Positions 22,753-31,447 of a DNA stretch of 64,000 nt are shown in pieces (the first letter of the stretch is position 1; each line of letters starts with the position of its first letter). The notes beneath the pieces are model-generated. The model had not been told where the DNA came from and did not search any database. It saw nothing but the letters and a program-made list of their open reading frames with translations. The position numbers were made by a program, and so were the translations under genes. The stretch comes from Porcincola intestinalis (lineage in GTDB: Bacteria; Bacillota; Clostridia; Lachnospirales; Lachnospiraceae): contig NZ_VULZ01000009.1 of NCBI RefSeq assembly GCF_009696445.1, positions 1 to 64,000 of the forward strand. The letters run 5' to 3'.

Positions 22753-23417
22753 TGAATCAGATGAATGCCCAGCTCTGGAACCTGCTTGCAACAGATACCG
22801 GGGCGACAATTTATATGACCCTGGTATCCACCCTGTTCGGATACCTGATCGGGCTTCCGCTTGGAATTATCCTGACGGTTACAGACAAGGACGGAGTTTC
22901 TCCGCACCCGGTGATCTACAGGATCATCGACGTGGTCACGAATATCATGAGAAGTATTCCGTTCATCATCCTTCTGATGATTCTGATTCCGTTTACAAGA
23001 TGGTTGATCGGAAAGAGCTATGGGCCAACCGCAACGATTATACCGCTTGTCATCTCAGCGGCACCGTACATTTCCAGGATGGTTGAATCCTCGCTGGATG
23101 AGGTCGACAAGGGAGTTGTGGAGGCGGCACGCTCAATGGGAGCCAATAACTGGACCATTATCTTTCGTGTCCTGCTGCCGGAAGCCAAGACCTCGCTGAT
23201 TGTCGGAGCAACAATCACGCTTGGAACAGTGCTCGGATATACAGCGATGGCCGGCACAATCGGCGGTGGCGGACTCGGTGCAGATGCGAAGATGTACGGA
23301 TACCAGAGAGGCAATATGGTGTTCCTCGGTTGGACAATTGTCATCCTTGTTGTGCTGTTCCAGATCTTCCAGATGATCGGGATGAAGGTGGCGCAGAAGA
23401 CCGACCACCGCAAGTGA
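22752..23417 (+). CDS. metI: methionine ABC transporter permease MetI
   Basis: A 221-residue permease with five predicted membrane helices. The EAA loop that contacts MetN is EAARSMGANNWTIIFRVLLPEA. GTIGGGGLGADA near the C terminus is typical of MetI. Translation is coupled to metN through TGATG overlap. A second ATG nine bases downstream is possible. Confidence 0.95.
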   Translation: MNQMNAQLWNLLATDTGATIYMTLVSTLFGYLIGLPLGIILTVTDKDGVSPHPVIYRIIDVVTNIMRSIPFIILLMILIPFTRWLIGKSYGPTATIIPLVISAAPYISRMVESSLDEVDKGVVEAARSMGANNWTIIFRVLLPEAKTSLIVGATITLGTVLGYTAMAGTIGGGGLGADAKMYGYQRGNMVFLGWTIVILVVLFQIFQMIGMKVAQKTDHRK

Positions 23418-23443
23418 AATCACAACGGGTATAGAAGATCTCT

Positions 23444-23497
23444 ATACCTGATAATAGCTATCAGGTATTAACACTTTCTAAAAGGCTGTGGTATGAT
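23444..23497 (+). promoter_or_regulatory. metQ promoter with a perfect inverted-repeat operator
   Basis: ATACCTGATA (23444-23453) and TATCAGGTAT (23459-23468) form a perfect 10-bp inverted repeat with a 5-base centre. It abuts the -35 TTAACA (23468-23473), which is 18 bp from TATGAT (23492-23497, with upstream TGG). This gives metQ its own promoter, separate from metNI, and a likely regulator site. Confidence 0.75.
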
Positions 23498-23605
23498 CAC
23501 ATCATCACCGAAACAAAACAAAGAATTCCTATAAGATATGTCAACGTTATGCCGGGCATATTTCAGCACAAGGAATTCATCACAGGAAAGAAAAGAGGAG
23601 AGATT

Positions 23606-24505
23606 ATGAAAAAATCCGTTATCGCAGCTGTTCTGGCAGGCGCTCTTGCGCTGGGAGCACTTCCGTTTGCAGCATTTGCAGGAGAGACAGAGGTTTCAAC
23701 AGAGGCTGCATCCGGAGATCTCGAGAAGATTACCGTTGCAGCGTCCTCTACGCCGCATGCAGAGATCCTGGAGTTTGCAAAGCCGCTGCTGAAGGCGAAG
23801 GGATACGATCTTGAGTACACTGTATTCGACGATTATATTCAGCCGAACAATGTGGTGGAGAGCGGAGAGTTTGATGCAAACTACTTCCAGCACATCAATT
23901 ATCTGAATGCATTCAACAAAGAGCACGGAACACACCTGGTCGATGCAGGTGACATCCATTACGAGCCATTCGGCATCTATCCGGGAACAAAGTCCAGCCT
24001 TGACGATGTGGCGGACGGAGATGTGATTGCAGTCCCGAACGATACAACAAATGAGGCAAGAGCTCTGCTCCTCCTGGAGGCGAATGGCCTGATTAAGCTG
24101 AAGGACGGTGTCACCATCAATGCGACAAAACTTGACATTGCAGAGAATCCGCACAACCTTGACATCGAGGAGTTCGATGCGGAGTCCGTCTCCGAGCACA
24201 CTGGTGATGCGGCGTTTGTTGTCCTGAACGGCAACTATGCACTTCAGGCAGGCCTGAATGCAGGCAGTGATGCGCTTGCAGTCGAGGCAGCTGATTCCGC
24301 AGCCATCCAGCAGTATGTCAATATCATCGCGGTAAAGGAAGGCAACGAGAACGAACCGAAGATCAAAGCACTGGTCGATGTCCTGAAGGGTGACGAGGTG
24401 AAGAAGTACATCGAGGATACCTACAAGGGAGCAGTTGTTCCGTTCGAGGGGACTGTTGAGGCTTCGACAGAAGCGGATACAGAAGCAGCTACAGAGGCAG
24501 AGTAA
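23606..24505 (+). CDS. metQ: methionine-binding protein MetQ, without lipobox
   Basis: The extracellular binding protein of MetNIQ, 299 residues. The signal peptide ends LPFAAFA with predicted cleavage after Ala25 before GETE. There is no cysteine near the cleavage site, so it is not a lipoprotein, unlike most Firmicutes MetQ. The NlpA/MetQ core includes VAASSTPHAEIL, FDANYFQHINYL, HYEPFGIYPGT and VPNDTTNEARALLLL. The C-terminal tail is an acidic Thr-Glu-Ala repeat, as is the segment just after cleavage. AGAGGAG precedes the ATG at 23606. Confidence 0.93.
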   Translation: MKKSVIAAVLAGALALGALPFAAFAGETEVSTEAASGDLEKITVAASSTPHAEILEFAKPLLKAKGYDLEYTVFDDYIQPNNVVESGEFDANYFQHINYLNAFNKEHGTHLVDAGDIHYEPFGIYPGTKSSLDDVADGDVIAVPNDTTNEARALLLLEANGLIKLKDGVTINATKLDIAENPHNLDIEEFDAESVSEHTGDAAFVVLNGNYALQAGLNAGSDALAVEAADSAAIQQYVNIIAVKEGNENEPKIKALVDVLKGDEVKKYIEDTYKGAVVPFEGTVEASTEADTEAATEAE

Positions 24506-24544
24506 TAAGTAATAGGGTAGAGTCTTCCAATAAACACAGTCAGA

Positions 24545-24582
24545 GAGGAGCTGCAGGCGAGAAGCCTGCAGCTCCTCTTCGT
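24545..24582 (+). terminator. terminator after metQ
   Basis: A 14-bp perfect stem (24545-24558 with 24564-24577) and GAGAA loop. The following T tract is weak (TTC). It lies between convergent metQ and tetR and may serve both. Confidence 0.8.
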
Positions 24583-24590
24583 GGTGGCTG

Positions 24591-24625
24591 CCGCTTATTA
24601 TCGGGTGTGGAGCATGAGATGATGA
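24591..24625 (+). repeat. post-terminator repeat, copy B
   Basis: Begins CCGCTTATTATCGGG, 13 bases past the metQ terminator stem. Matches copy A at 11069-11103 at 27 of 35 positions, with only transitions. The CCGC/GTGG pairing is kept through a G-T pair. Confidence 0.6.
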
Positions 24626-24666
24626 CAATAAAAGTGCAATACACACCAGCCATATAAACCCTGAAG

Positions 24667-25245
24667 TCAGCAATCAGAGATAAAAAGCCCTGTTGACAGG
24701 ACGTGATCCAGCATTGCCGAAGCATGCTCGTGAACGGTCGAGGACGGAAGCCCGCTCTTCAGATCCTCGCGGATCATGCTGCCTAGTCCGCCGGCCAGAA
24801 AGCTCGCGGTTTCGGTCAGTGTCAGGGGACTTGCAATCTGGCCGGAATGCTCTTTCATCAGTTCTGTTACCTTCTGCATGACAATTGTGTTGAAGCGGGA
24901 GTAGAGAAACTGATCTTCCCTTCCGGAGTCGATGAACAGGTGGGAGGCGAATTCATGATACTCGCTGGCCAGATAGAAAATCGTCTCAAGCAGCGCATGA
25001 CAATCTGTTTTGACGGAGCTGACGGAAGAATCATTTCTGAACTGGGAAAAATAGTGCATGCCCTCGTTCACAATGTCCTGGAAGCAATCGTTCAACAGCG
25101 TGTCTTTTCCGTCATACCATAGATAGAAGGTAACGCGTGACAGCTTCGCCTCCCTGCAGATCTCCGCGACGGAGATCTTTGAGAATGCTTCTTTTGAAAG
25201 CAGGCCTCTGAAGGCTTGTTTGATTCTGATACGGGCTGGTTCCAT
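24667..25245 (-). CDS. TetR-family transcriptional regulator
   Basis: A 192-residue repressor-type protein. The N-terminal helix-turn-helix is ISVAEICREAKLSRVTFYLWYDGKDTLL, given here in pieces: ISVAEICREA, then LSRVTFYLWY. The C-terminal ligand domain is helical and not informative. GGAGG precedes the ATG. Its target is unknown; it is transcribed away from the pseudouridine synthase gene, whose 3' end lies upstream. Its 5' untranslated region contains a copy of the dispersed repeat at 25296-25363. Confidence 0.88.
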   Translation of the reverse strand: MEPARIRIKQAFRGLLSKEAFSKISVAEICREAKLSRVTFYLWYDGKDTLLNDCFQDIVNEGMHYFSQFRNDSSVSSVKTDCHALLETIFYLASEYHEFASHLFIDSGREDQFLYSRFNTIVMQKVTELMKEHSGQIASPLTLTETASFLAGGLGSMIREDLKSGLPSSTVHEHASAMLDHVLSTGLFISDC

Positions 25246-25295
25246 ATCTGTCTCGCCCTCCTCACTTTGATGTTATCTGATTTCCTTTTTTCTAC

Positions 25296-25363
25296 GATAA
25301 AAGTGTCAAAAGCCCGCCACCACGCATGCTTGCATGCGAGTGATGGCAGTGAATTATTGACAT
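25296..25363 (+). repeat. dispersed intergenic repeat, copy 1 (short)
   Basis: Shares the core GTCAAAAGCC...GCCACC...CGCATGC...TTGACA with copies at 51656-51784 and 61083-61178. It contains the perfect hairpin CGCATGC-TT-GCATGCG. It lies in the transcribed leader of the TetR gene. Confidence 0.65.
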
Positions 25364-25370
25364 TTATATC

Positions 25371-25398
25371 ATTATACAACTTCACGGGCGTATCACAA
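25371..25398 (-). promoter_or_regulatory. promoter of the TetR gene
   Basis: On the minus strand TTGTGA (25398-25393), 16-bp spacer, TATAAT (25376-25371). The resulting leader of about 120 bases includes the repeat hairpin. Confidence 0.7.
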
Positions 25399-25406
25399 TG
25401 GTTCAT

Positions 25407-26405
25407 TCACACCTGTAAAGAAAAAGATGCGCGAAGGCGGCGCATGTCCTCCGGAATCGGACATTCAAAATGCAGCTTCTGTCTGGTGATCGGATGGCAG
25501 AATTCCAGAACCCTCGAGTGAAGGGCCTGCCTTCCGATCAGACCGTCTGCTGTGCCATACATCCCGTCACCAGCGACCGGATGGCCGATTGCTGCCATAT
25601 GAACACGGATCTGATGGGTCCTGCCTGTTTCCAGGCGGATCCGGAGCGCAGTGGTGTCAGTTTCTGCATCATACTGTACAGCCCGGAAATGAGTCACCGC
25701 GCGTTTCCCGCCTGAGAGACTGATCATTCTCATGATCGTTGAGCCGGGGATCCTCGCGATCGGGAGAGCAATTATACCTGGAAACTCCGGCCAGACGGAA
25801 GGGGCGATCTGATCATTGTCTGCAGGAGATGGAGGGGTTACACAGATACTGTCGGACAGACGGCCGTGAACGATGGAGAAGTATTCTCTGTGGATCTCCC
25901 TGCGCTTCATGGCATCGTAGAGGATGGCTGCGCTCGCCATATTCTTCGCGATCAGCACCAGTCCGCTGGTGTTTTTATCAAGCCGGTTGATACAGCGGTA
26001 GATAAATGATAGCCCCTGTTCCTCATAGTAGGCGGTGACACCATTCCCCAGTGTCCACTCACGATGCCCGAGAGAGGGCTGTACGGGGAGATAAGGCGGC
26101 TTGTTGACGACCAGGATATCCTCATCCTCGTATACGATGTCAAGCTTCATATGGTTTGGGACGATGTGCAGCCCGGATTCGGAAACATCCTCATCCGAAA
26201 AGAGGATGCGCAGTTCGTCACCGGTTTTTAAAGGATGATTTGTGAATGTGTCCACCCCGTTGACAAACAGCGTATGGGAATGGTGCCGGAGATAGGTCAT
26301 CAGGTGCCGTGAGTAACCGAGACTTCTGAGATACTCCGAGGCCGTTGCAGGCCGCCCAAGGGTGAGCGGCTGAGTGCTGATATGATAGATGATTTCTCGT
26401 CTCAT
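25407..26405 (-). CDS. RluA-family RNA pseudouridine synthase
   Basis: A 332-residue enzyme that converts uridine to pseudouridine in rRNA or tRNA. An S4-like N-terminal region (YLRSLGYSRHLMTYLRH) precedes the catalytic domain. The catalytic Asp is in NRLDKNTSGLVLIAKN, ILVVNKPPYLPVQPS begins the domain, and RLETGRTHQIRVHMAAIGHPVAGDGMYG, seen in parts, is the family's C-terminal signature. An insert around residues 190-225 separates the two halves. AAAGGA precedes the start. The RNA target cannot be read from the sequence. Confidence 0.92.
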   Translation of the reverse strand: MRREIIYHISTQPLTLGRPATASEYLRSLGYSRHLMTYLRHHSHTLFVNGVDTFTNHPLKTGDELRILFSDEDVSESGLHIVPNHMKLDIVYEDEDILVVNKPPYLPVQPSLGHREWTLGNGVTAYYEEQGLSFIYRCINRLDKNTSGLVLIAKNMASAAILYDAMKRREIHREYFSIVHGRLSDSICVTPPSPADNDQIAPSVWPEFPGIIALPIARIPGSTIMRMISLSGGKRAVTHFRAVQYDAETDTTALRIRLETGRTHQIRVHMAAIGHPVAGDGMYGTADGLIGRQALHSRVLEFCHPITRQKLHFECPIPEDMRRLRASFSLQV

Positions 26406-26519
26406 CGGACATCCTTTCTGAAAACGGCCTGCAGGTCGGCAGACCAGGGCATGTGGCCTGATGCGTTGTGTATATCAACGGGCAGAAGGGCAGGCAGCAC
26501 AGGCACAACTGCGGCGGGC

Positions 26520-26552
26520 AGGAAGAAAGCCGGACAGAACTGTCCGGCTTTC
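26520..26552 (-). terminator. terminator of the potABCD operon
   Basis: AAAGCCGGACAG and CTGTCCGGCTTT (26526-26551) form a 12-bp palindromic hairpin just after potD, followed on the minus strand by CTTCC. It is nearly symmetrical and may work in both directions. Confidence 0.75.
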
Positions 26553-26579
26553 CGAGAATGATAAGAGGCTGACCGAAGC

Positions 26580-27800
26580 TCAGCTTGACTTAACCTTCTC
26601 CCAGTATTTGTTGTAGAGGGCATCCCCGTCTTCCCCAAGGTAGGTGTAGACCTCGGAATTCTTCAGCATTTCAGCCGTCGGGAAGGCAACGGTAGAATTC
26701 CGGATATCCTCGTCCTGGATCAGGTCTCTTGCCGCTTTGTTCGGAGTCGAGTAGGTGATGTATTCGAAGTTCTTCTCAGCAACATCTCCCCTGCAGAGGT
26801 AGTTGAGAAACTTCTCTGCATTCTCAACGTTCTTGGCATTCTTCGGAATCACCCAGGAGTCGATCCAGACATTGGTGCCTTCCTTCGGAATGACATATTC
26901 AAGGTCCGGATTTTCACGTTTCGTGTAGATCGCTTCGCCGGAGTAGATGACGCCGAGAGCTGCCTCACCGCCGATCATCTTGTCTCGAACCTGGTCAATG
27001 ACATAGGCCTGTACGAGTGGCTTCTGTTTGATCAGCAGATCTGCCGCCTTGGAGACCTCATCCTCCTTTGTCGTGTTCATGTCATATCCAAGAATCTCCT
27101 CCGCGACCATGAACGCATCGCGGACGGAGTCCTGCATCAGAATATTGTCCTTGTATTTTTTATCCCAGAGAATATTCCAGGAATCCACCTTTTCCTTGAC
27201 CATGGATGTGTTGTAGAGAATACCGACGGTACCCCAGCAGTAGGGGATGGAATATTTGTTGCCAGGATCAAACCCCTGGGACTGCTTCATATAGGTTTCA
27301 TCGATGTTCTTGACATTCGGGACATGGTCAAAGTTGATCGGCTGTAGCAGATCGTTCTCGATCATCTTTGAGATCATGTAGTCGGAGGGGCAGATCAAAT
27401 CATAGGTAGCGGCACCGGCGGCTACCTTTGGGTACATGATTTCATTTGTCTCAAACTCATCATAGACAACCTTGATACCGGTTTCCTTCTCAAAATCCTT
27501 CGGGACCTCCGGATCCATGTACTCTCCCCAGTTATAGACATAGACAACACCGGAACCGGGCTGAGTGGCCGTATCTGCGCCGGAGGTACTCTCTGCAGCA
27601 GATGTGGAGGATTCCGTACCGGAACCGGCTTCCGAAGAAGCCGTATTTTCAGCAGGGGCAGAGGGAGCGGCGGTCTCAGCAGCCGGGGCGGTTTTCTGGG
27701 CGCTTTCCGCGTCATCCACCTTCTGAAGGCAGCCGGTTGTCAGACCGCAGGCGAGTGCGCCGATCAGGATGGGGGCAAGCACTTTGTTTCTTGTCTTCAT
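26580..27800 (-). CDS. potD: polyamine-binding lipoprotein PotD
   Basis: The extracellular spermidine/putrescine-binding subunit, 406 residues. The lipoprotein signal ends LACGLTTGC, followed by a long Ala/Ser/Thr/Glu linker (about 28-82). The binding-protein fold starts at GVVYVYNWGEYMDPEVPKDF and continues with EFETNEIMYPKVAAG and DLICPSDYMISKM, typical of PotD/PotF. It is the last gene of the minus-strand operon, 20 bases after potC. AAGGAG precedes the ATG. Confidence 0.93.
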   Translation of the reverse strand: MKTRNKVLAPILIGALACGLTTGCLQKVDDAESAQKTAPAAETAAPSAPAENTASSEAGSGTESSTSAAESTSGADTATQPGSGVVYVYNWGEYMDPEVPKDFEKETGIKVVYDEFETNEIMYPKVAAGAATYDLICPSDYMISKMIENDLLQPINFDHVPNVKNIDETYMKQSQGFDPGNKYSIPYCWGTVGILYNTSMVKEKVDSWNILWDKKYKDNILMQDSVRDAFMVAEEILGYDMNTTKEDEVSKAADLLIKQKPLVQAYVIDQVRDKMIGGEAALGVIYSGEAIYTKRENPDLEYVIPKEGTNVWIDSWVIPKNAKNVENAEKFLNYLCRGDVAEKNFEYITYSTPNKAARDLIQDEDIRNSTVAFPTAEMLKNSEVYTYLGEDGDALYNKYWEKVKSS

Positions 27801-27819
27801 GGCAAAATCTCCTTAAAAA

Positions 27820-28635
27820 TCAGTATGCAGGTTTGCGGTTCTTATTGCGCGCTCCCTTTCCTTTCTCAACAACGATCAGCAGTAGAAGGACACCCAGAAA
27901 AAGAAGGGTGGAGAGCGCATACATTTCCGGCTTGATTCCTTTGCGGACCTCTGTGTAGATCTTCGTCGAGAGCGTGTCAAAGCCGGGGCCTTTCACAAAG
28001 TGAGTGATGACGAAGTCATCGAGCGACAGTGTAAAGGCGAGCAGGAACCCGGAAAGAATACCGGGCAGGATGTCCGGAAAGACAACCTTCCGGAACGCCT
28101 GGGACGGGCTTGCCCCGAGGTCCAGCGCGGCCTCATAGGTGCTAGGATTGATCGCTGAAACTCTAGGCAGAATCGACATGACCGTGTACGGAATGTTGAA
28201 TGTGATATGACCGACCAGGACGGTTCCGAAACCAAAGACTATGGTGTAGCCGTAATGAGAGAGAAACTGACCGAAGGCAATGAAAATCAGCATCAGTGAG
28301 ATGCCGGTCACGATGTCGGCGTTCAGCATCGGAATATTGAGGATGCTGAGCATAACAGTCCGGTTTCGTCTCTTCATCCTGTTCAGGGACAGGGAAGCCA
28401 TCAGGCCGAGAAGCGTTGCAATGGTTGCGGAAAGCAGCGCAAGGATCAGCGTATTGCGTAGAGCTCCCATGATCTCGGCATCCTGGAACATCTGAAGGTA
28501 CCATTTGAAGGTAAAACCGCCCCATTTGGCCCGTGTTCTGGAATTGTTGAAGCTGAAGGCAATCAGAACAGCGATCGGTGCGTACAGCAGGATGAAGACA
28601 AATATCACATAGATGCGGGAAATCGTTTTCTTCAT
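27820..28635 (-). CDS. potC: polyamine ABC transporter permease PotC
   Basis: A 271-residue inner-membrane permease with about six helices. The EAA motif is EAALDLGASPSQAFRKVVFPDILPG. The start overlaps the stop of potB by four bases (ATGA). The C-terminal segment SLDDFVITHFVKGPG is typical of PotC. Confidence 0.94.
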   Translation of the reverse strand: MKKTISRIYVIFVFILLYAPIAVLIAFSFNNSRTRAKWGGFTFKWYLQMFQDAEIMGALRNTLILALLSATIATLLGLMASLSLNRMKRRNRTVMLSILNIPMLNADIVTGISLMLIFIAFGQFLSHYGYTIVFGFGTVLVGHITFNIPYTVMSILPRVSAINPSTYEAALDLGASPSQAFRKVVFPDILPGILSGFLLAFTLSLDDFVITHFVKGPGFDTLSTKIYTEVRKGIKPEMYALSTLLFLGVLLLLIVVEKGKGARNKNRKPAY

Positions 28636-29459
28636 AGGATACTTCTTGCTGCCTCCTCGTCGGTATCAAAATGCTGCATAACGGCCATTGAAACCAGGAT
28701 AAAGACCATCAGGACAAGCGAAAGTCCTGAACCGACATTCCAGTTCCCAACCTGGGTAAACTGCTGGTCGATGATATTTCCGATCAGAAGAACCTTTGAG
28801 CCTCCCAGGAAATCGCTGATGACGAACGTTGTCAGGGCCGGGACGAATACCATGGTGATGCCGGATACGATGCCGGGCATCGTCAGCGGTACAATCACGC
28901 GAAAGAAGGTCTGCCTGCCATTGGCCCCCAGGTCATAGGCGGCATTGACAACATTCCAGTCCAGCTTCGTCAGTGAATTGTAGATCGGAAGAAGCATGAA
29001 CGGAAGGTAGTCGTAAATCATGCCGAGCGCGATGGCTGCCGGGGTGTTGATCAGGTGCTGGGGCGGAAGATGCAGGAAGGAAAGCAGCTGGTTGATGACA
29101 CCGTTCCGTTCCAGGAGCGTCTGCCAGGCGAAGATGCGAAGCAGGGAATTCATCCACATCGGAATGATGAAGATTGTCGTGATGATCGCTGAGGCACCGC
29201 TCTTCATCCTTGACAGGATCATCGCCAGCGGATAGGCCATGACCAGACAGATTGCCGTAGCAAGTGCCGAGAGCAGAAGGGAGAGCAGGAGCGCCTTCAG
29301 TGTCACCGGATCAGTGATCCGGCTGAGATTATCCAGCGTGAACCTGTGGTTTCCATCCGTGAATCCGTAATAGACAATCAGAATCAGAGGGATGACAATA
29401 AATGCAACAGTCCATATCAGGTACGGACCAGTCAGAAGAGCATTGTTCTTTTTCTTCAT
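28632..29459 (-). CDS. potB: polyamine ABC transporter permease PotB
   Basis: The second permease, 275 residues and six predicted helices. The EAA-like motif is NAAYDLGANGRQTFFRVIVPLTMPG. The start at 29459 has AGGTGA six bases upstream; an in-frame ATG 18 bases earlier has no ribosome site. It pairs with PotC to form the channel. Confidence 0.94.
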   Translation of the reverse strand: MKKKNNALLTGPYLIWTVAFIVIPLILIVYYGFTDGNHRFTLDNLSRITDPVTLKALLLSLLLSALATAICLVMAYPLAMILSRMKSGASAIITTIFIIPMWMNSLLRIFAWQTLLERNGVINQLLSFLHLPPQHLINTPAAIALGMIYDYLPFMLLPIYNSLTKLDWNVVNAAYDLGANGRQTFFRVIVPLTMPGIVSGITMVFVPALTTFVISDFLGGSKVLLIGNIIDQQFTQVGNWNVGSGLSLVLMVFILVSMAVMQHFDTDEEAARSIL

Positions 29460-29523
29460 ATCGTTCACCTGCTGCAAACAAGAGGACTTCTCTGTAAATG
29501 ATTCTGCCGGAAACAGGCAGAGT

Positions 29524-30663
29524 TTACAGATCGGTCGAATTGACCGCCTGTTCGTCCTCGGACTCCGGCTTGTTCATGATCTGAATATTGAACGGGTCCA
29601 GGTTCATCAGAACCCTGCTGCCGACCGGGAAGAGCTTTGTGGAATGGACCAGCCAGGTATAGCCGTTCGCCTCGACATCCATCTCGTAATGGACACCCTT
29701 GAAGATCAGGTCGGTCACGGTGCCCTCAAGAAAGCCGGGGTTCAGCTCACGAGCCTTGTCCGCCACCTTCTCATATTCCGGAGAGCCTGCCGTGGCACCA
29801 TCCGGAAGCGCGTACAGCTCCAGATCCTCCGGCCGGATGACAACGTCAACTGGCTTGTTGCTGCCGAAGCCCGTGTCGACACAGGCAAAACGGGTACCGA
29901 AGATCTCCACCAGCTTATCCTTCACCATCGTGGCGTCGACAATATTGGAATCTCCGATAAAGTCCGCGACAAACGCATTCGTCGGCTCGTTGTAGATATC
30001 CTCCGGTGTCCCGATCTGCTGGATATAGCCCTGATTCATGACAACGATCGTGTCAGACATGGTCAGCGCTTCTTCCTGGTCGTGGGTGACATAGATGAAG
30101 GTAATCCCAAGCTCATTCTTAAGGCGGATCAGTTCATACTGCATATCCTTGCGGAGCTTGAGATCAAGCGCACCGAGCGGCTCGTCAAGCAGAAGCACCT
30201 TCGGCTCGTTCACAATGGCACGTGCAATTGCGATCCGCTGCTGCTGACCGCCGGACAGGGAATCCGGCATACGGTTCTCAAATCCCTCCAGGTTTACGAG
30301 CCGCAGCGCATATTTGACCTTTTCGCGGATATATTCCTCTGATTTTTTCCGGATCCGGAGCCCGAACGCAATGTTGTCCGCGATGTTCATATGCGTAAAG
30401 AGCGCATATTTCTGGAAGACCGTGTTCAGCTGCCGTTTGTTTGGCGCGAGTGTGGTGATGTCCTTTCCGTCAAAGATAACCTTCCCGCTGTCAGGCTGCT
30501 CAAAGCCTCCGATGATCCGGAGCGTTGTGGTTTTTCCGCAGCCTGAAGGGCCCAGGAGTGTCAGGAACTCGTTCTCACGAATATACAGGTTCAAGTCATC
30601 CAGAACCATCTGTCCGTCAAATGATTTTGTGATGTGCTGAAGGTCAATCAATCTATTGCTCAT
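29524..30663 (-). CDS. potA: polyamine ABC transporter ATPase PotA
   Basis: A 379-residue ATPase. Walker A is GPSGCGKTT, the signature is [15 protein letters not shown], Walker B is [11 protein letters not shown] and the switch is VTHDQEEA. The C-terminal TOBE-type regulatory domain contains [11 protein letters not shown]. It is the first transporter gene, following the HTH-cupin regulator by 62 bases, and leads potB, potC and potD. Confidence 0.95.
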   Translation of the reverse strand: MSNRLIDLQHITKSFDGQMVLDDLNLYIRENEFLTLLGPSGCGKTTTLRIIGGFEQPDSGKVIFDGKDITTLAPNKRQLNTVFQKYALFTHMNIADNIAFGLRIRKKSEEYIREKVKYALRLVNLEGFENRMPDSLSGGQQQRIAIARAIVNEPKVLLLDEPLGALDLKLRKDMQYELIRLKNELGITFIYVTHDQEEALTMSDTIVVMNQGYIQQIGTPEDIYNEPTNAFVADFIGDSNIVDATMVKDKLVEIFGTRFACVDTGFGSNKPVDVVIRPEDLELYALPDGATAGSPEYEKVADKARELNPGFLEGTVTDLIFKGVHYEMDVEANGYTWLVHSTKLFPVGSRVLMNLDPFNIQIMNKPESEDEQAVNSTDL

Positions 30664-30725
30664 GCTGGAATCCTCTTCTTTTTAATAGGGCTCCTCCGCC
30701 CCGGAACAAATTTGAGTTCATTCAT

Positions 30726-31265
30726 TCAGAATTCAGGAGGAGTAGACACCCAGATCAGTGTTGCTTGATTTTTTCCTTTGTTTTCAATGTAGTGGGGCGC
30801 AGAGGAGCGGAAGTAAAACGTCTCCCCTTTCCTGGCCCGGCAGGATTGCTGCCCGATATGGATTGTGATGATGCCGGACAGCACATATCCGAATTCCTCA
30901 CCCTCGTGCGGGTTATCAAGAATGGTTCGCCCGCCCGGCTCCAGTGTTACGCGGATGGGTTCCATCCTGTTCTTCTGGGCATTCGGAATGATCCATTCGG
31001 TCCGGTTTTTCAGTTCATCGTCAATCTTTTCGAAGAAATCAGCATTTCGGAAAACAATCTGGCTGTCCGTTTCATCATTGAAGAAGTCTCTCAGGTTCGT
31101 TCCAAGGGCCTGCAGGATGTCCACAAGCGTCGCAATAGAAGGGGAAGTCTGTTCCCGCTCCACCTGGGAGATGAAGCTCTTCGATAATTCTGTCCGGTTT
31201 GCCAGTTCTTCCTGCGTCAGGTTCTTCTCAAGGCGCAGGCGGCGAATTTTCTTCCCGATATCCAT
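30726..31265 (-). CDS. HTH-cupin transcriptional regulator (PuuR-like)
   Basis: A 179-residue protein: an XRE helix-turn-helix at 1-60 (IRRLRLEKNLTQEELA, SKSFISQVEREQTSPS) and a cupin at about 105-178 (NPHEGEEFGYVLSG, HYIENKG). This domain pair is common for regulators of polyamine genes; such proteins often sense the polyamine or a derivative. It heads the potABCD operon and is divergent from the lactonase gene, with several inverted repeats between. Regulation of pot and itself is inferred. Confidence 0.9.
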   Translation of the reverse strand: MDIGKKIRRLRLEKNLTQEELANRTELSKSFISQVEREQTSPSIATLVDILQALGTNLRDFFNDETDSQIVFRNADFFEKIDDELKNRTEWIIPNAQKNRMEPIRVTLEPGGRTILDNPHEGEEFGYVLSGIITIHIGQQSCRARKGETFYFRSSAPHYIENKGKNQATLIWVSTPPEF

Positions 31266-31296
31266 GAGTGCCTCTCATCCATCTGATGTAAACTCA

Positions 31297-31360
31297 AAAT
31301 CCAGTAAAACTGGATTTCAGATGCCTTAACCGATTATACGGAATTTATACACAGTGTCAA
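31297..31360 (-). promoter_or_regulatory. promoter and operator of the regulator-pot operon
   Basis: The minus strand has a perfect TTGACA (31360-31355) and TATAAT (31338-31333) with a 16-bp spacer. Just downstream, in the early transcript, is a 9-bp inverted repeat AAATCCAGT/ACTGGATTT (31297-31317), a good operator candidate for the HTH-cupin protein. Confidence 0.8.
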
Positions 31361-31366
31361 TGGAAT

Positions 31367-31423
31367 CTGTGTAAAAATTTACGAAGACAGAACATTTACA
31401 CAGATATGGCGGAATGGTATCAT
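31367..31423 (+). promoter_or_regulatory. lactonase promoter overlapped by an inverted repeat
   Basis: TTTACA (31395-31400), 17-bp spacer and TATCAT (31418-31423, upstream TGG). CTGTGTAAA (31367-31375) and TTTACACAG (31395-31403) form a 9-bp inverted repeat whose right arm contains the -35; a related TTATACACAG lies at 31345-31354. Confidence 0.65.
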
Positions 31424-31447
31424 GGACGCAGCAGGAGGGCTTCCAAG

